The notes under the pieces were generated by a model. It was not told the DNA's origin and made no database searches. It was given only the letters and a program-made list of their open reading frames with translations. Source: Acidiferrobacteraceae bacterium (lineage in GTDB: Bacteria; Pseudomonadota; Gammaproteobacteria; Acidiferrobacterales; JAJDNE01). From it: a stretch of 50,665 bases of DNA. The DNA lies in assembly GCA_037388825.1 (NCBI GenBank), contig JARRJV010000043.1:5994-56658 (forward strand), written 5' to 3'. This document shows, piece by piece, positions 34,408-46,006 of this stretch (position 1 is the first letter of the stretch; each line of letters begins with the position of its first letter). The position numbers and the translations under genes are program-made.

Positions 34408-35652
34408 TTGACCAGCAAGCGTCGCGTCGTCGTTACCGGCCTCGGGATCGTTTCTCCCGTTGGCGCAAATCTCACCGAGAACTGGGAAAACATCACCGCC
34501 GGTCGCACTGGTATCACCCGTGTTTCCCGTTTCGATATTACCGGCTATCCCTCCACCATGGCCGGAGAAGTGAAGGGCTTCGATCCTGCCGAGTACATTG
34601 CGCCAAAAGAGGCGCGCAAGATGGATCGCTTCATCCAGCTCGGAATGGCAGCGGGCATACAGGCGATGCGGGACTCCGGGCTGGAGATCACCGACACAAA
34701 CGCGGAACGCATTGGCGCCAATATCGGTTCCGGCATCGGGGGCCTGGAGTCGATCGAAAACACGTCCATTACCCTGCATGAAAAGGGTCCGCGGCGGGTG
34801 TCTCCGTTCTACGTGCCCGGCTCCATCATCAATATGATCTCGGGCAATCTGTCCATTCTGTACGGAATGAAAGGCCCCAACCTGGCCATGGTGACCGCAT
34901 GCACAACGGCGACCCATGCGATTGGCGATGCCTCGCGGATCATCCAGTTTGGGGATGCGGACGTTATGGTGGCCGGCGGGGCCGAGGCGCCTGTAACGCC
35001 CACGGGACTGGCAGGATTTGGCAACGCCAAGGCCCTGAGCACGCGCAACGATGATCCGGAAGGCGCGAGCCGACCCTGGGACCGTGATCGCGATGGTTTT
35101 GTGATCGGGGAGGGTGCCGGTGTCGTGGTGCTGGAGGAGCTGGAGTTTGCGAAGAAACGCGGCGCCCGCATCTACGCTGAGGTCATCGGCTTTGGAATGA
35201 GCGGAGACGCCTACCACATGACCCAGCCGGCAGAAGGCGGCGAGGGTGCAGCACGGTGCATGGATGTTGCCCTGAAGAACGCCGGCATCGATCCCGCCGA
35301 CGTCGACTATATCAATGCCCACGGGACATCGACGCCGCTGGGCGATCTGGCGGAGACCAAGGCCGTGAAGAGAAGCTTCGGCGATCACGCGGGCAAACTG
35401 GCCGTCAGTTCTACCAAGTCCATGACCGGGCATCTGCTGGGCGCGGCTGGCGGCATCGAGGCGATCTATACCGCGATGGCGATCCACAATCAGCTCGCTC
35501 CTCCTACGATCAATCTGGAGCATCCGGATCCCGAATGTGACCTGGATTTTGTCCCGAATACCGCGCGGGAGATGAAGATCGACGTTGCCCTGTCCAATTC
35601 CTTCGGATTCGGCGGTACCAACGGCACCCTGGTGTTGCGCCGCTTTCAGTAG
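34408..35652 (+). CDS. fabF: 3-oxoacyl-ACP synthase II (FabF)
   Basis: The 414-residue elongating condensing enzyme has the Cys-His-His triad in [26 protein letters not shown] and [13 protein letters not shown], and the C-terminal [18 protein letters not shown]. The start is TTG 34408, chosen because GGAGGT (34395-34400) lies 7 bases upstream and the product then begins [19 protein letters not shown] as in homologues. The weak start codon, together with the upstream terminator, would keep FabF well below AcpP. The stop overlaps the pabB start by one base. Confidence 0.97.
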   Translation: MTSKRRVVVTGLGIVSPVGANLTENWENITAGRTGITRVSRFDITGYPSTMAGEVKGFDPAEYIAPKEARKMDRFIQLGMAAGIQAMRDSGLEITDTNAERIGANIGSGIGGLESIENTSITLHEKGPRRVSPFYVPGSIINMISGNLSILYGMKGPNLAMVTACTTATHAIGDASRIIQFGDADVMVAGGAEAPVTPTGLAGFGNAKALSTRNDDPEGASRPWDRDRDGFVIGEGAGVVVLEELEFAKKRGARIYAEVIGFGMSGDAYHMTQPAEGGEGAARCMDVALKNAGIDPADVDYINAHGTSTPLGDLAETKAVKRSFGDHAGKLAVSSTKSMTGHLLGAAGGIEAIYTAMAIHNQLAPPTINLEHPDPECDLDFVPNTAREMKIDVALSNSFGFGGTNGTLVLRRFQ

Positions 35653-37070
35653 TGTTCGCGGGCGCAGCCATGCACGGCCATACACAGGTGCAGCGCAACG
35701 CGTCCGAGACCATGTCCCACCGCCTCGACCCGGTTCCGGATCTTTTCGAACTCCATGCCCGGTTCCCCGAGCGCTATCCGGCCCTGCTGGAAAGTGCGGC
35801 TGCCGGTCCCAACGGCCGCTTTGATATCCTGTTCGCCTTTCCGGGCAATCGGCTGGAACTCACCGCCGACAATACGCTCCTGCGCAACGGCGAGGCGGAA
35901 GAAGGCGATTTTCTGGATGCCCTGGAAAAGGAACTGGAGCGCGAGAGTGTTGACCCGGTAAACCGTCCTGAAACGCGCGAACTGCCGTTCCGCGGCGGCT
36001 GGTTTGTCTATCTGGCCTATGAACTGGTGCGGGAGATTGAACCTGGTCTCGCCGACATGTTGCCGCCGTCCGATTCGATCCTGGCATTGGCCATTCGTTT
36101 CCCCGCCGCGGTGATCCATGACCGCAGCGACGGGCAGACCTGGTTCCTCGGTGATCATACGACGCCGGCGAATAGTCTTGATCAGCTACAGTCAGATCTG
36201 GCCGCCGTGTCGGCGGAGGCCTCCCCGTCAGTTGCCTGCACGGCAATACCGCAGGAAGATGAGGCTGCACAATTCCTGAAAGGCGTTGCAGGAATCAAGC
36301 AGTTCATTCGCGAGGGTGACGTGTTCCAGGTGAACCTGTCGCGCTTGTGGCAACTGAAAATGACCGGGCCCGCAGATGCCCCTTCCATCTATCGAAACCT
36401 GCGCCAATCCAACCCGGCACCCTTCGCGGCCCTGGCCCGGTTGAACGATCGCATCACCATCATGAGTTCTTCTCCCGAGCGGCTGGTGCAGGTGAAAGAC
36501 GGGCAGGTCTCCACCCGACCCATCGCGGGTACCTACCCCCGGGCAGCGGACCCGGAGGAGGACCGAAACCGGGCCCGGGACCTGCTTCGCCATCCGAAGG
36601 AGCGGGCCGAGCACATCATGTTGATCGATCTGGAACGCAACGATCTCGGCCGCATCTGCCAGCCGGGGAGTGTTCGGGTTCCGGAGCTGATGAGCCTGGA
36701 GACCTACGCCCACGTGCACCATATCGTGTCGGAAGTAACTGGTACCCTGCGCCCGGACATCAGTCCGGTGCAGGTCATCCGCGCGGTATTTCCAGGCGGA
36801 ACCATTACCGGCTGCCCCAAGGTCCGTTGTATGGAAATCATCAGCGAACTGGAGCAGACGTCGCGCGGCGCCTATACGGGGTCCCTTGGCTACATCAATC
36901 GCGACGGCTCCATGGATCTGAACATCCTGATACGCACACTGGTGCTGCACGGCGACACCCTGAGCCTGAGAACCGGTGCGGGGATCGTGGCCGATTCGGA
37001 TCCTGTGCGTGAATTGGCGGAAACCCGCGCCAAGGCGCGGGGTGTGTTGCGGGCCCTGGGTGTATCGTGA
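35652..37070 (+). CDS. pabB: Aminodeoxychorismate synthase component I
   Basis: The 472-residue enzyme makes 4-amino-4-deoxychorismate from chorismate for folate synthesis. The chorismate-binding domain is complete: GDVFQVNLSRLW, SSSPERLVQVKDGQVSTRPIAGT, LIDLERNDLGRIC, VFPGGTITGCPKVRCMEII, RGAYTGSLGYI and RTGAGIVADSDP. The N-terminal region has the WFVYLAYELVREIEP segment of PabB. The start is uncertain: GTG 35652 is the longest, and ATG 35670 or 35712 are possible. The gene overlaps pabC by 4 bases. No pabA glutaminase is present here. Confidence 0.94.
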   Translation: MFAGAAMHGHTQVQRNASETMSHRLDPVPDLFELHARFPERYPALLESAAAGPNGRFDILFAFPGNRLELTADNTLLRNGEAEEGDFLDALEKELERESVDPVNRPETRELPFRGGWFVYLAYELVREIEPGLADMLPPSDSILALAIRFPAAVIHDRSDGQTWFLGDHTTPANSLDQLQSDLAAVSAEASPSVACTAIPQEDEAAQFLKGVAGIKQFIREGDVFQVNLSRLWQLKMTGPADAPSIYRNLRQSNPAPFAALARLNDRITIMSSSPERLVQVKDGQVSTRPIAGTYPRAADPEEDRNRARDLLRHPKERAEHIMLIDLERNDLGRICQPGSVRVPELMSLETYAHVHHIVSEVTGTLRPDISPVQVIRAVFPGGTITGCPKVRCMEIISELEQTSRGAYTGSLGYINRDGSMDLNILIRTLVLHGDTLSLRTGAGIVADSDPVRELAETRAKARGVLRALGVS

Positions 37071-37833
37071 CACAGGCGCGCCACCTGGTTAACGGATGCG
37101 AGGACCACCTCGTGGATGTCGCCAATCGGGGCCTCCAGTACGGTGATGGTTGCTTTGAAACCATTGCCATTCGGGACGGTCGTCCGCTCCTGTGGCAGCC
37201 ACATATCGAGCGTCTGCGGCGGGGGCTTGCGCGGCTGGGTATCGACGTCGATCAGAGTGGATCGCGCGATCGTGAAGCTGACGGTGACCCGCGGAACCGG
37301 GGAACGGGGATACCGCGCCCGCCCCGGGGTCCGGACGACACGAATCACGAGCCTGTATGCCTGGCCGGATTTGCCGGCGCGAATTTTCCAGGAGGGAATG
37401 AGATTGTGCCTGTGCCGTACCCGGGTTTCGCGCAACCGGCGTCTTGCAGGAATCAAGCACCTGAACTGCCTGCCCCAGGTACTGGCACGGAACGAGTGGG
37501 ATGACGAATACGATGAGGGCGTGATGCTGGATGAGAGTGACCATGTTGTGGAGGGAACCATGACAAATATCTTTCTGCAGCTGGAAGGCCGCCTCGTGAC
37601 GCCCCGCCTGGACCAGGCCGGGGTCGAGGGAGTGATGCGACAGCAGGTCCTCCGCGAGGCGCGGGATCTGGGATACGATTGCGTGGAGGAAGATGTGACC
37701 CTGGCCATTCTGGAACGGGCCTCTGGAATGATCCTGACGAACAGTGTGCTCGGCGTGATGGGCGTCGCCGAGTTTGATGATCGGACGTTGTCCAAGGTGG
37801 AATGTCTGGCAAGCTTGCGGGAAAGACTTCGTG

Positions 37834-37850
<17 letters not shown>
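37067..37850 (+). pseudogene. pabC: Aminodeoxychorismate lyase (PabC), frameshifted with missing residues
   Basis: PabC releases 4-aminobenzoate and pyruvate from aminodeoxychorismate. The gene starts with GTG 37067, overlapping pabB. The first about 59 residues are normal (GLQYGDGCFETIAIRDGRPLLW, then IERLRRGLARLGIDVDQ). The frame then turns to unrelated sequence and stops at 37504. The rest of PabC continues in another plus frame from about 37248 (RAIVKLTVTRGTGERGY) to TAG at 37848-37850, including the PLP lysine motif LAGIKHLN and VVEGTMTNIF. Compared with E. coli PabC, about 15-17 residues between the two parts are absent. I infer an out-of-frame deletion of about 50 bases near 37245-37255. 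A simple programmed frameshift would not explain the missing residues. Folate synthesis would then need another lyase. Confidence 0.8.
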
Positions 37851-40497
<2,647 letters not shown>

Positions 40498-40507
40498 ACC
40501 AATTTCT

Positions 40508-40885
40508 ATGGCTGGACCAGCGAATCCGACCCCCGCGGCCCGACCGGGCGCGCGACCCGGGGTTCTTTCATTGACGATCAAGGACAAGAACGCGCTCTAC
40601 GCCGCGTACATGCCATATTTGAAGAATGGCGGCATCTTTGTCCCGAGCAACAAGTCCTACCAGCTTGGTACCGAGGTGTTCATGCTGCTGACCCTGGTCG
40701 ACAGCAAGGAAAAGATCCCGGTGGCCGGCCACGTGGTATGGATCACTCCGGCAGGCGCCCAGGGCAACCGCGCTGCCGGCATTGGCGTCCAGTTCAGCGA
40801 CAAGGATGCCGGAGCCGCCCGCAACAAGATCGAAACCTTGCTGGGCGGGGCCCTGAAATCCGAGCGACCAACGCATACGATGTAA
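40508..40885 (+). CDS. pilZ: Type IV pilus PilZ-domain protein
   Basis: The 125-residue product has a PilZ fold (LSLTIKDKNALYAAYMPYLKNGGIFV, starting near residue 21, then LGTEVFMLLTLVDSKEKIPVAGHVVWITP). It lacks the RxxxR and D/NxSxxG motifs that bind cyclic di-GMP, which fits the atypical PilZ of type IV pili that acts with PilB and FimX. Its place between holB and tatD is the one first described in Pseudomonas. With comEC nearby it supports type IV pili and perhaps DNA uptake. tatD starts 3 bases after its stop. Confidence 0.92.
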   Translation: MAGPANPTPAARPGARPGVLSLTIKDKNALYAAYMPYLKNGGIFVPSNKSYQLGTEVFMLLTLVDSKEKIPVAGHVVWITPAGAQGNRAAGIGVQFSDKDAGAARNKIETLLGGALKSERPTHTM

Positions 40886-40888
40886 ACT

Positions 40889-41605
40889 GTGGTTCGCCTG
40901 GTCGATTCCCACTGCCACATCAATTTTGATCCCCTGGGCGAGGAAACCGAGGCCGTGCTGCGCCGCGCGCAGGAGCAGGGCGTCGGTCACATGTTATGCG
41001 TGTCGGTGAACCTCGAGGACTACCCCCAGGTCCGAGAGCTTGCCCGTGTCCATGACAATGTATTCGCCTCGGTGGGCGTACATCCAAATGAGCGCGAGGG
41101 CAGGGACCCGGCCAGTGAGGAACTCGTGGATCTGGCGCAGGATCCGTCCGTGGTCGCCATTGGCGAGACCGGCCTGGACTACTTCCGCACTGAAGGGGCC
41201 ATGGACTGGCAGCACGACCGGTTTCGGAACCATATCCGCGCAGCCATCGCCGCGAAGAAGCCCTTGATCATTCACACACGGGATGCGGCCAGCGACACGA
41301 TGGAGATTCTGCGCGAGGAGTCGGCCCGGGATGCCGGCGGGGTTATGCATTGCTTCGTCGAGGACTGGGACATTGCGACCCAGGCCCTGGACATAGGATT
41401 CTATATTTCCTTTTCCGGAATCGTGACCTTCAAGAACGCGGATGACTTGCGCGAGGTGGCGCGCAAGGTGCCCCGGGACCGCATTCTGGTGGAGACGGAC
41501 TCACCGTACCTGGCGCCGGTTCCCTATCGTGGCAAAACCAATGAACCATCCTACGTGCGTTATGTAGCGGAAACCCTGGCAGACCTGCGCGATGAAGATA
41601 TCTAG
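40889..41605 (+). CDS. tatD: TatD-family metal-dependent hydrolase, C-terminally truncated by an amber codon
   Basis: The 238-residue frame starts at GTG 40889 (MVRLVDSHCHINFD, with the first metal ligands HxH). It continues with VGVHPNE, AIGETGLDYF, ITHTRDA-like LIIHTRDAASDTMEIL, GGVMHCFVEDW, YISFSGIVTFKNA and ETDSPYLAPVPYRGKTNEP, so all metal ligands are present. TAG at 41603-41605 ends it after LADLRDEDI. The same frame then reads DFCGQTTDNFFRLFSDAVPVS and stops at 41669-41671. That is the normal TatD C-terminal helix (TT-NFFRLF), so one base change (for example GAG to TAG) explains the break. TatD proteins are 3'-5' DNases or YcfH-like hydrolases. Activity may survive the loss of 21 residues. 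Confidence 0.85.
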   Translation: MVRLVDSHCHINFDPLGEETEAVLRRAQEQGVGHMLCVSVNLEDYPQVRELARVHDNVFASVGVHPNEREGRDPASEELVDLAQDPSVVAIGETGLDYFRTEGAMDWQHDRFRNHIRAAIAAKKPLIIHTRDAASDTMEILREESARDAGGVMHCFVEDWDIATQALDIGFYISFSGIVTFKNADDLREVARKVPRDRILVETDSPYLAPVPYRGKTNEPSYVRYVAETLADLRDEDI

Positions 41606-41663
41606 GATTTCTGCGGGCAGACCACCGACAACTTCTTCCGCCTGTTCTCCGACGCCGTGCCGG

Positions 41664-42833
41664 TCAGTTAGCGGCGATTTCAACCGCCGCGCGAAGTTCG
41701 TCCTGTGTGTTGTAGCAGTGGGGTGAGAAGCGTATCCCGCCGCCACGGGGCGCGCACATCACCTTGTTGTCCCGTAACAGCTGGTACAGCTCTTCCTGGC
41801 TTCGGTGGCGATGGGCGAACGTCACGATGCCGGCCACGCGACCGGGCGCGTGGGTCGATAGCGCGACCAGGTCCCGATGTCCTGCAATTTCCTCATACAG
41901 GAATTCACTGTTGGCAAGGATGCGAGACTCCACTATTTCGATTCCCACCTCGTTCAGCAGCGAGAGGCTTGCGGCAAGAATGTGAATCCCGAGCATATTG
42001 GGACTGCCACATTCAAAACGGCGCGCGTTGCTGGCCGGTTCCCATTCCTTGCGATCGAAATCATGGGCATGCTCGACCATGTGCCAGCCGAACTGGTGCA
42101 GGGTCAAGCGATCCCGCCATCGGGGCGAACAATAGAACACGGCAATCCCTTCGGGCCCGAGCATCCATTTGTGGGCATCGGCCGCGAGGAAGTCGATATG
42201 CATGGCCTGCACATCATGAGGGATAACACCGAGACCCTGTATGCCATCGACGCACAGGGCAATGCCCCGGCGGTGACATTCGTCACCAAGGCGGAGCAGA
42301 TCCATGCGCAGCCCGCTGGCATACTCCACGGTGCTGATCGCCAGGAGACGGGTTCGGCCGTCACAGGCGGCCAGCAACGCGTCTTCCGGTTCGGTTCCCA
42401 GGGAGACCTGCCGGACCTCCACGCCGACCGGGGCCAGGGATTCCCAAACGATCCGGTTGGAAGGAAACTCCTCGTCGGAAATCACCACGTTGTCGCCGGA
42501 TTTCCAGGGGAAGCCATGGGCAACGACGGACAGGCCTTCGGAGGTGTTCTTGAGAAAGGCAATGTCCCCGGCCTGTGCATTGAGCAGGGATGCCACGGTG
42601 CCGCGCAGCGCCTGTTCCGCCTCCGCCCAGGCAGGGTAGTTCAGCGATCCATGGGTAACGTTCTCGTCAGCGAATGCGGCAGCGGCGAGACCTGCCCGTC
42701 GTGGCCACGGCGCGACCGCGGCATGGTTCAGGTAGATTCCGTCCTGGCGCACCGGGAATTCCCCGGCAAGCAAACGTTCGACGGTTTCGCGTTGATCTGT
42801 TTGCGGGTGTGGTGCCATGGATCCGGTTTGCAT
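41664..42833 (-). CDS. Class V aminotransferase, cysteine desulfurase-like
   Basis: The 389-residue PLP enzyme belongs to aminotransferase class V. IYLNHAAVAPWP near the start, FLKNTSEGLSVVAHG, DEEFPSNRIVWE, VEYASGLRMDLLRL, VDGIQGLGVIPHD and the PLP lysine in ADAHKWMLGPEG are visible. No SufS/IscS-type active cysteine loop is obvious in the C-terminal part. The substrate is unknown; isopenicillin epimerase-like or desulfurase-like enzymes share this fold. The start is taken at ATG 42833 and ATG 42818 is possible; the much longer open frame to 43028 has non-protein-like sequence. It converges on tatD and is divergent from ppc. Confidence 0.85.
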   Translation of the reverse strand: MQTGSMAPHPQTDQRETVERLLAGEFPVRQDGIYLNHAAVAPWPRRAGLAAAAFADENVTHGSLNYPAWAEAEQALRGTVASLLNAQAGDIAFLKNTSEGLSVVAHGFPWKSGDNVVISDEEFPSNRIVWESLAPVGVEVRQVSLGTEPEDALLAACDGRTRLLAISTVEYASGLRMDLLRLGDECHRRGIALCVDGIQGLGVIPHDVQAMHIDFLAADAHKWMLGPEGIAVFYCSPRWRDRLTLHQFGWHMVEHAHDFDRKEWEPASNARRFECGSPNMLGIHILAASLSLLNEVGIEIVESRILANSEFLYEEIAGHRDLVALSTHAPGRVAGIVTFAHRHRSQEELYQLLRDNKVMCAPRGGGIRFSPHCYNTQDELRAAVEIAAN

Positions 42834-43146
42834 CGACTCGAAAACCCAATGATCGCGCGTTCTCGGGTCGCTGCAAAACGCTGACGATATCGCAGCGGGG
42901 TCTGTTGTAGAAATAGGGAGTTTTCCCGGGAATCTGGAATAGTTCGGGGGGTATCTGGATATGCGTATAATGTATATTATGTAAAACGACACAGGACCCC
43001 GAACTGGGGGATCGCCCGGCATGCACACCCCTGCCGGCGCGCGGCGGCCCTTGAAATCTGGTATAAAAGTCTACCAGTAAGACCACAGAAGCCACGGTGA
43101 AACGGTCTTTCCCAGCGCGTTCACCGTAAAAAAGCCGTCGAATACG
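42834..43146. other. 313-base divergent region between the class V aminotransferase and ppc
   Basis: No gene is visible. An AT-rich island at 42961-42985 contains TATAAT (42966-42971) inside a small palindrome (42967-42980, arms ataat/attat). On the plus strand closer to ppc an extended -10 motif (TGGTATAAA, 43059-43067) lies 79 bases before the ppc ATG. The aminotransferase promoter on the minus strand cannot be placed with confidence. Confidence 0.5.
43059..43067 (+). promoter_or_regulatory. Extended -10 promoter element for ppc
   Basis: TG at 43059-43060, one base, then TATAAA (43062-43067) matches the extended -10 consensus TGnTATAAT in five of six hexamer bases. No good -35 box is needed for this class. 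Transcription would start near 43074, giving a leader of about 70 bases before ppc. Confidence 0.5.
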
Positions 43147-45945
43147 ATGAATCTGACCCAGCCCCAGGACAAACATTTGCGGGCGCGCGTGAAGCTGCTC
43201 GGCATCGCCCTGGGCAACGTCCTGCGCACGCACGCCAGTGAAGGCGTGTACACGGCGGTCGAGACCCTGCGCAAGGGGTTTCTGCGGCTTCGCCAGGAGG
43301 AAAATCCCCGCCTCCGCGCCCGCCTGATGCGCGTGATCAGCACCATGGAGGCCGGCACGCTGACCGAGGTGGTTCGCGCCTACAGCATCTACTTCAGCCT
43401 GCTGAATATCGCGGAAGAGGAATTCCAGCATCGCCAGCGTCACCGCCAGCGCCAGCTCGGCGGACCGATGTGGACCGGATCTTTCGACGAGACCCTCACC
43501 GCATTCAATTATCAGGGCGTCGACCCCGAAGGCCTGCAATCGATCTTCGACGGTATGTTGTACATGCCGGTATTCACGGCCCACCCGACCGAGGCCCGCC
43601 GTCGCACCATCCAGCACACCCTGCGCCGGATTTTTGTGACCAGCGAGCAACTGGACGATACGCGCCTGCGCAAACGCGAGCGCGAGGAGATCATTGCCCA
43701 GTTGCAGACCCAGATACAGATCCTGTGGAAAACAAACGAGGTTCGCGTACAGCGCCCACAGGTTCGGGACGAGATCCGCAACGGCCTGTTCTATTTCCGC
43801 GAGTGCCTGTTCGAGGCCATTCCCGAGGTGTATCGCAACCTGAACAATTCCATCGCACGGGTCTACGGGCCGGATGCGAATGAACTCCGGATCCCCAGTT
43901 TTCTGCGCTTCGGTTCCTGGATCGGCGGGGATCGTGACGGCAATCCCAATGTCACGCCGGAAACAACCGAACTGGCCGTGCGGCTGCACACCCAGGAGAT
44001 TCTCGAGGAATACCTTTCGCGCGTACACAACCTGAGTGAGGTCTTGTCGTTTTCCATTCGAATCTGCACACCACTTCCGGCCGTACTGCAGAAGATCGAT
44101 GAAGGCGAAGCCTTTGTGTCGCAGGTATTCGGTGCGAACCCCGATCGTTTCCGTGAGGAACCCTATCGCCGTCTGTTGTACCTGATGCGCTATCGCCTGC
44201 AGCGTAATCTGGCTTGCGTCCAGGCACGGCTGCGGGGCGACCCGGCCCCCGACCCGGGCCCCGCCTATGCCCGGGAAGAGGAATTTCTCGAAGACCTGCG
44301 ATTGATCCGCGAGTCGCTGGTCAGCCATGGCGATGCCAATGTGGCGGATCGCGAACTGGCGAATCTGATTCGTTTGGTCGAAACCTTCGGTTTCTACCTG
44401 GTGCATCTGGATATTCGACAGGAATCGTCCCGGCACAGCGCCGCCATCGATGAGTTGTTGCGCCAGGGCGGGGTCACGGAAAAGTATCTGGACCTGGACG
44501 AGCCGGCGCGCATGGATGTGCTCAGCCGCGTCCTGGAATCTCCGGAACCCGTTGGTTTCGACGCATCAAACATGAATCCGGAGACCAGGGAGACACTGGA
44601 GGTATTTCAGTCGGTTGCGCGGATGCGCAGGGAAGTCAGTGAGAGCGCGTTTGGCAACTATGTGATTTCCATGACCCATGCCGCCAGCCATGTCATGGAA
44701 GTGATGGTACTGGCGCGAACGGCAGATCTGGTCGGGCGTGACGATGGAACCTGGCGCTGCGCCATGGGTGTCGCCCCCCTGTTCGAAACCATCGAGGACC
44801 TGGCTCACATCGATCAGGTTTTGACCAGCCTGTATGACAACCCCGTCTACATGGGATTGTTGAAGGCCGCGGGTGGTCAACAGGAGATCATGCTCGGCTA
44901 CTCCGATTCTGCCAAGGATGGAGGAATTCTGGCCTCCGGATGGAACCTGTACGAGGCACAGCGAAAGATCGTCGCCCTATCCGATCGCTACGGGGTTTCC
45001 TGCCGCCTGTTTCATGGCCGCGGCGGCACCATCGGTCGTGGGGGCGGGCCGACCCACGAATCCATTATTGCCCAGCCCCCTGACACGGTTCGGGGAACGA
45101 TCAAGTTCACCGAACAGGGCGAGGTTCTGTCCTACCGCTACAGCAATGTGGAGACAGCACGATACGAACTGGCCATGGGTATCACTGGTTTGCTCAAGGC
45201 GAGTGGACCCACGGCGCCGTCGGCCGGGACCTACGAAAACTATCATTCGGTGATGGTGGAACTGGCAGCGGCCGGCGAGCAGGCCTATCGCAATCTCACG
45301 GATCGCACCCCGGGTTTTCTGGACTACTTCTACGAAACCACGCCGGTGAGCGAAGTCGGGCTGCTCAAAATCGGTTCGAGGCCTTCGCATCGGGCGAAGG
45401 GAGATCGCTCCAAGTCTTCCATTCGCGCGATACCATGGGTATTCGGCTGGGCCCAGTCCCGCCATACCCTCCCCGCCTGGTATGGAATTGGTTTCGCGCT
45501 GGAGCACTGGCGCGCCAACGATCCGGACCGCCTGGCGGTGCTTCGGGAGATGTATACCCACTGGCCCTTCTTCCGTTCTCTCCTCAGCAATACGCAAATG
45601 TCCCTGGCGAAGGCCGATATGGGCATTGCCGAGGAGTACGCCCTGTTGCTGCACGACAAGGCCTTGCGGGAGCACATTTTCGGGCGCATTCGCGAAGAGT
45701 ACGAACGTACCCTGAACCAGGTCCTTGAAACCGCCGATATTCGCATCCTGCTGGAGGAGCTTCCGTCGCTGGCACTTTCCCTGTACCGTCGCAACCCGTA
45801 CCTGGATCCCCTGAATCACATCCAGGTGGCTCTTCTGCGACGGGCACGCAACCCGGAGGCGGCCCCGGAAGAGCGGGAACGGTGGCTGGATCCCCTGCTC
45901 CGCTCGATCAACGCGATCGCTGCCGGGATGCGAAATACCGGATAG
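43147..45945 (+). CDS. ppc: Phosphoenolpyruvate carboxylase
   Basis: The 932-residue cytosolic enzyme fixes bicarbonate onto PEP to form oxaloacetate. Key motifs are present: FTAHPTEARRRTIQ with the catalytic histidine (about residue 144), GGDRDGNPNVTP, QEIMLGYSDSAKDGG, FHGRGGTIGRGGGPTH, RAIPWVFGWAQSR and the C-terminal MRNTG, typical of PEPC. The length is normal. It is a stand-alone gene on the plus strand with its own presumed promoter, and 61 bases separate it from pdhA. With the pyruvate carboxylase B subunit damaged at 26 kb, Ppc may be the working anaplerotic enzyme. Confidence 0.97.
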   Translation: MNLTQPQDKHLRARVKLLGIALGNVLRTHASEGVYTAVETLRKGFLRLRQEENPRLRARLMRVISTMEAGTLTEVVRAYSIYFSLLNIAEEEFQHRQRHRQRQLGGPMWTGSFDETLTAFNYQGVDPEGLQSIFDGMLYMPVFTAHPTEARRRTIQHTLRRIFVTSEQLDDTRLRKREREEIIAQLQTQIQILWKTNEVRVQRPQVRDEIRNGLFYFRECLFEAIPEVYRNLNNSIARVYGPDANELRIPSFLRFGSWIGGDRDGNPNVTPETTELAVRLHTQEILEEYLSRVHNLSEVLSFSIRICTPLPAVLQKIDEGEAFVSQVFGANPDRFREEPYRRLLYLMRYRLQRNLACVQARLRGDPAPDPGPAYAREEEFLEDLRLIRESLVSHGDANVADRELANLIRLVETFGFYLVHLDIRQESSRHSAAIDELLRQGGVTEKYLDLDEPARMDVLSRVLESPEPVGFDASNMNPETRETLEVFQSVARMRREVSESAFGNYVISMTHAASHVMEVMVLARTADLVGRDDGTWRCAMGVAPLFETIEDLAHIDQVLTSLYDNPVYMGLLKAAGGQQEIMLGYSDSAKDGGILASGWNLYEAQRKIVALSDRYGVSCRLFHGRGGTIGRGGGPTHESIIAQPPDTVRGTIKFTEQGEVLSYRYSNVETARYELAMGITGLLKASGPTAPSAGTYENYHSVMVELAAAGEQAYRNLTDRTPGFLDYFYETTPVSEVGLLKIGSRPSHRAKGDRSKSSIRAIPWVFGWAQSRHTLPAWYGIGFALEHWRANDPDRLAVLREMYTHWPFFRSLLSNTQMSLAKADMGIAEEYALLLHDKALREHIFGRIREEYERTLNQVLETADIRILLEELPSLALSLYRRNPYLDPLNHIQVALLRRARNPEAAPEERERWLDPLLRSINAIAAGMRNTG

Positions 45946-46006
45946 CATGGCCGGGTCTTGCGCGGGATCAATTCCGGCTTACCACCTCTTCCGGTAGGCT
46001 AGGCCC

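Noticed and set aside
37067-37504. Programmed ribosomal frameshift to make one PabC protein
   Set aside because: About 15 family residues are missing at the change of frame, and no slippery site is evident, so a deletion fits better.
41603-41605. TAG in tatD as pyrrolysine or a recoded stop
   Set aside because: TAG is the normal stop of several genes here (msbA, lpxK, the Trm112-like gene, rpmF, fabF), so general recoding is ruled out.
42667-44436. A 589-codon minus-strand frame across the ppc upstream region and the start of ppc
   Set aside because: Antisense to ppc with no domain; ppc has full family motifs.
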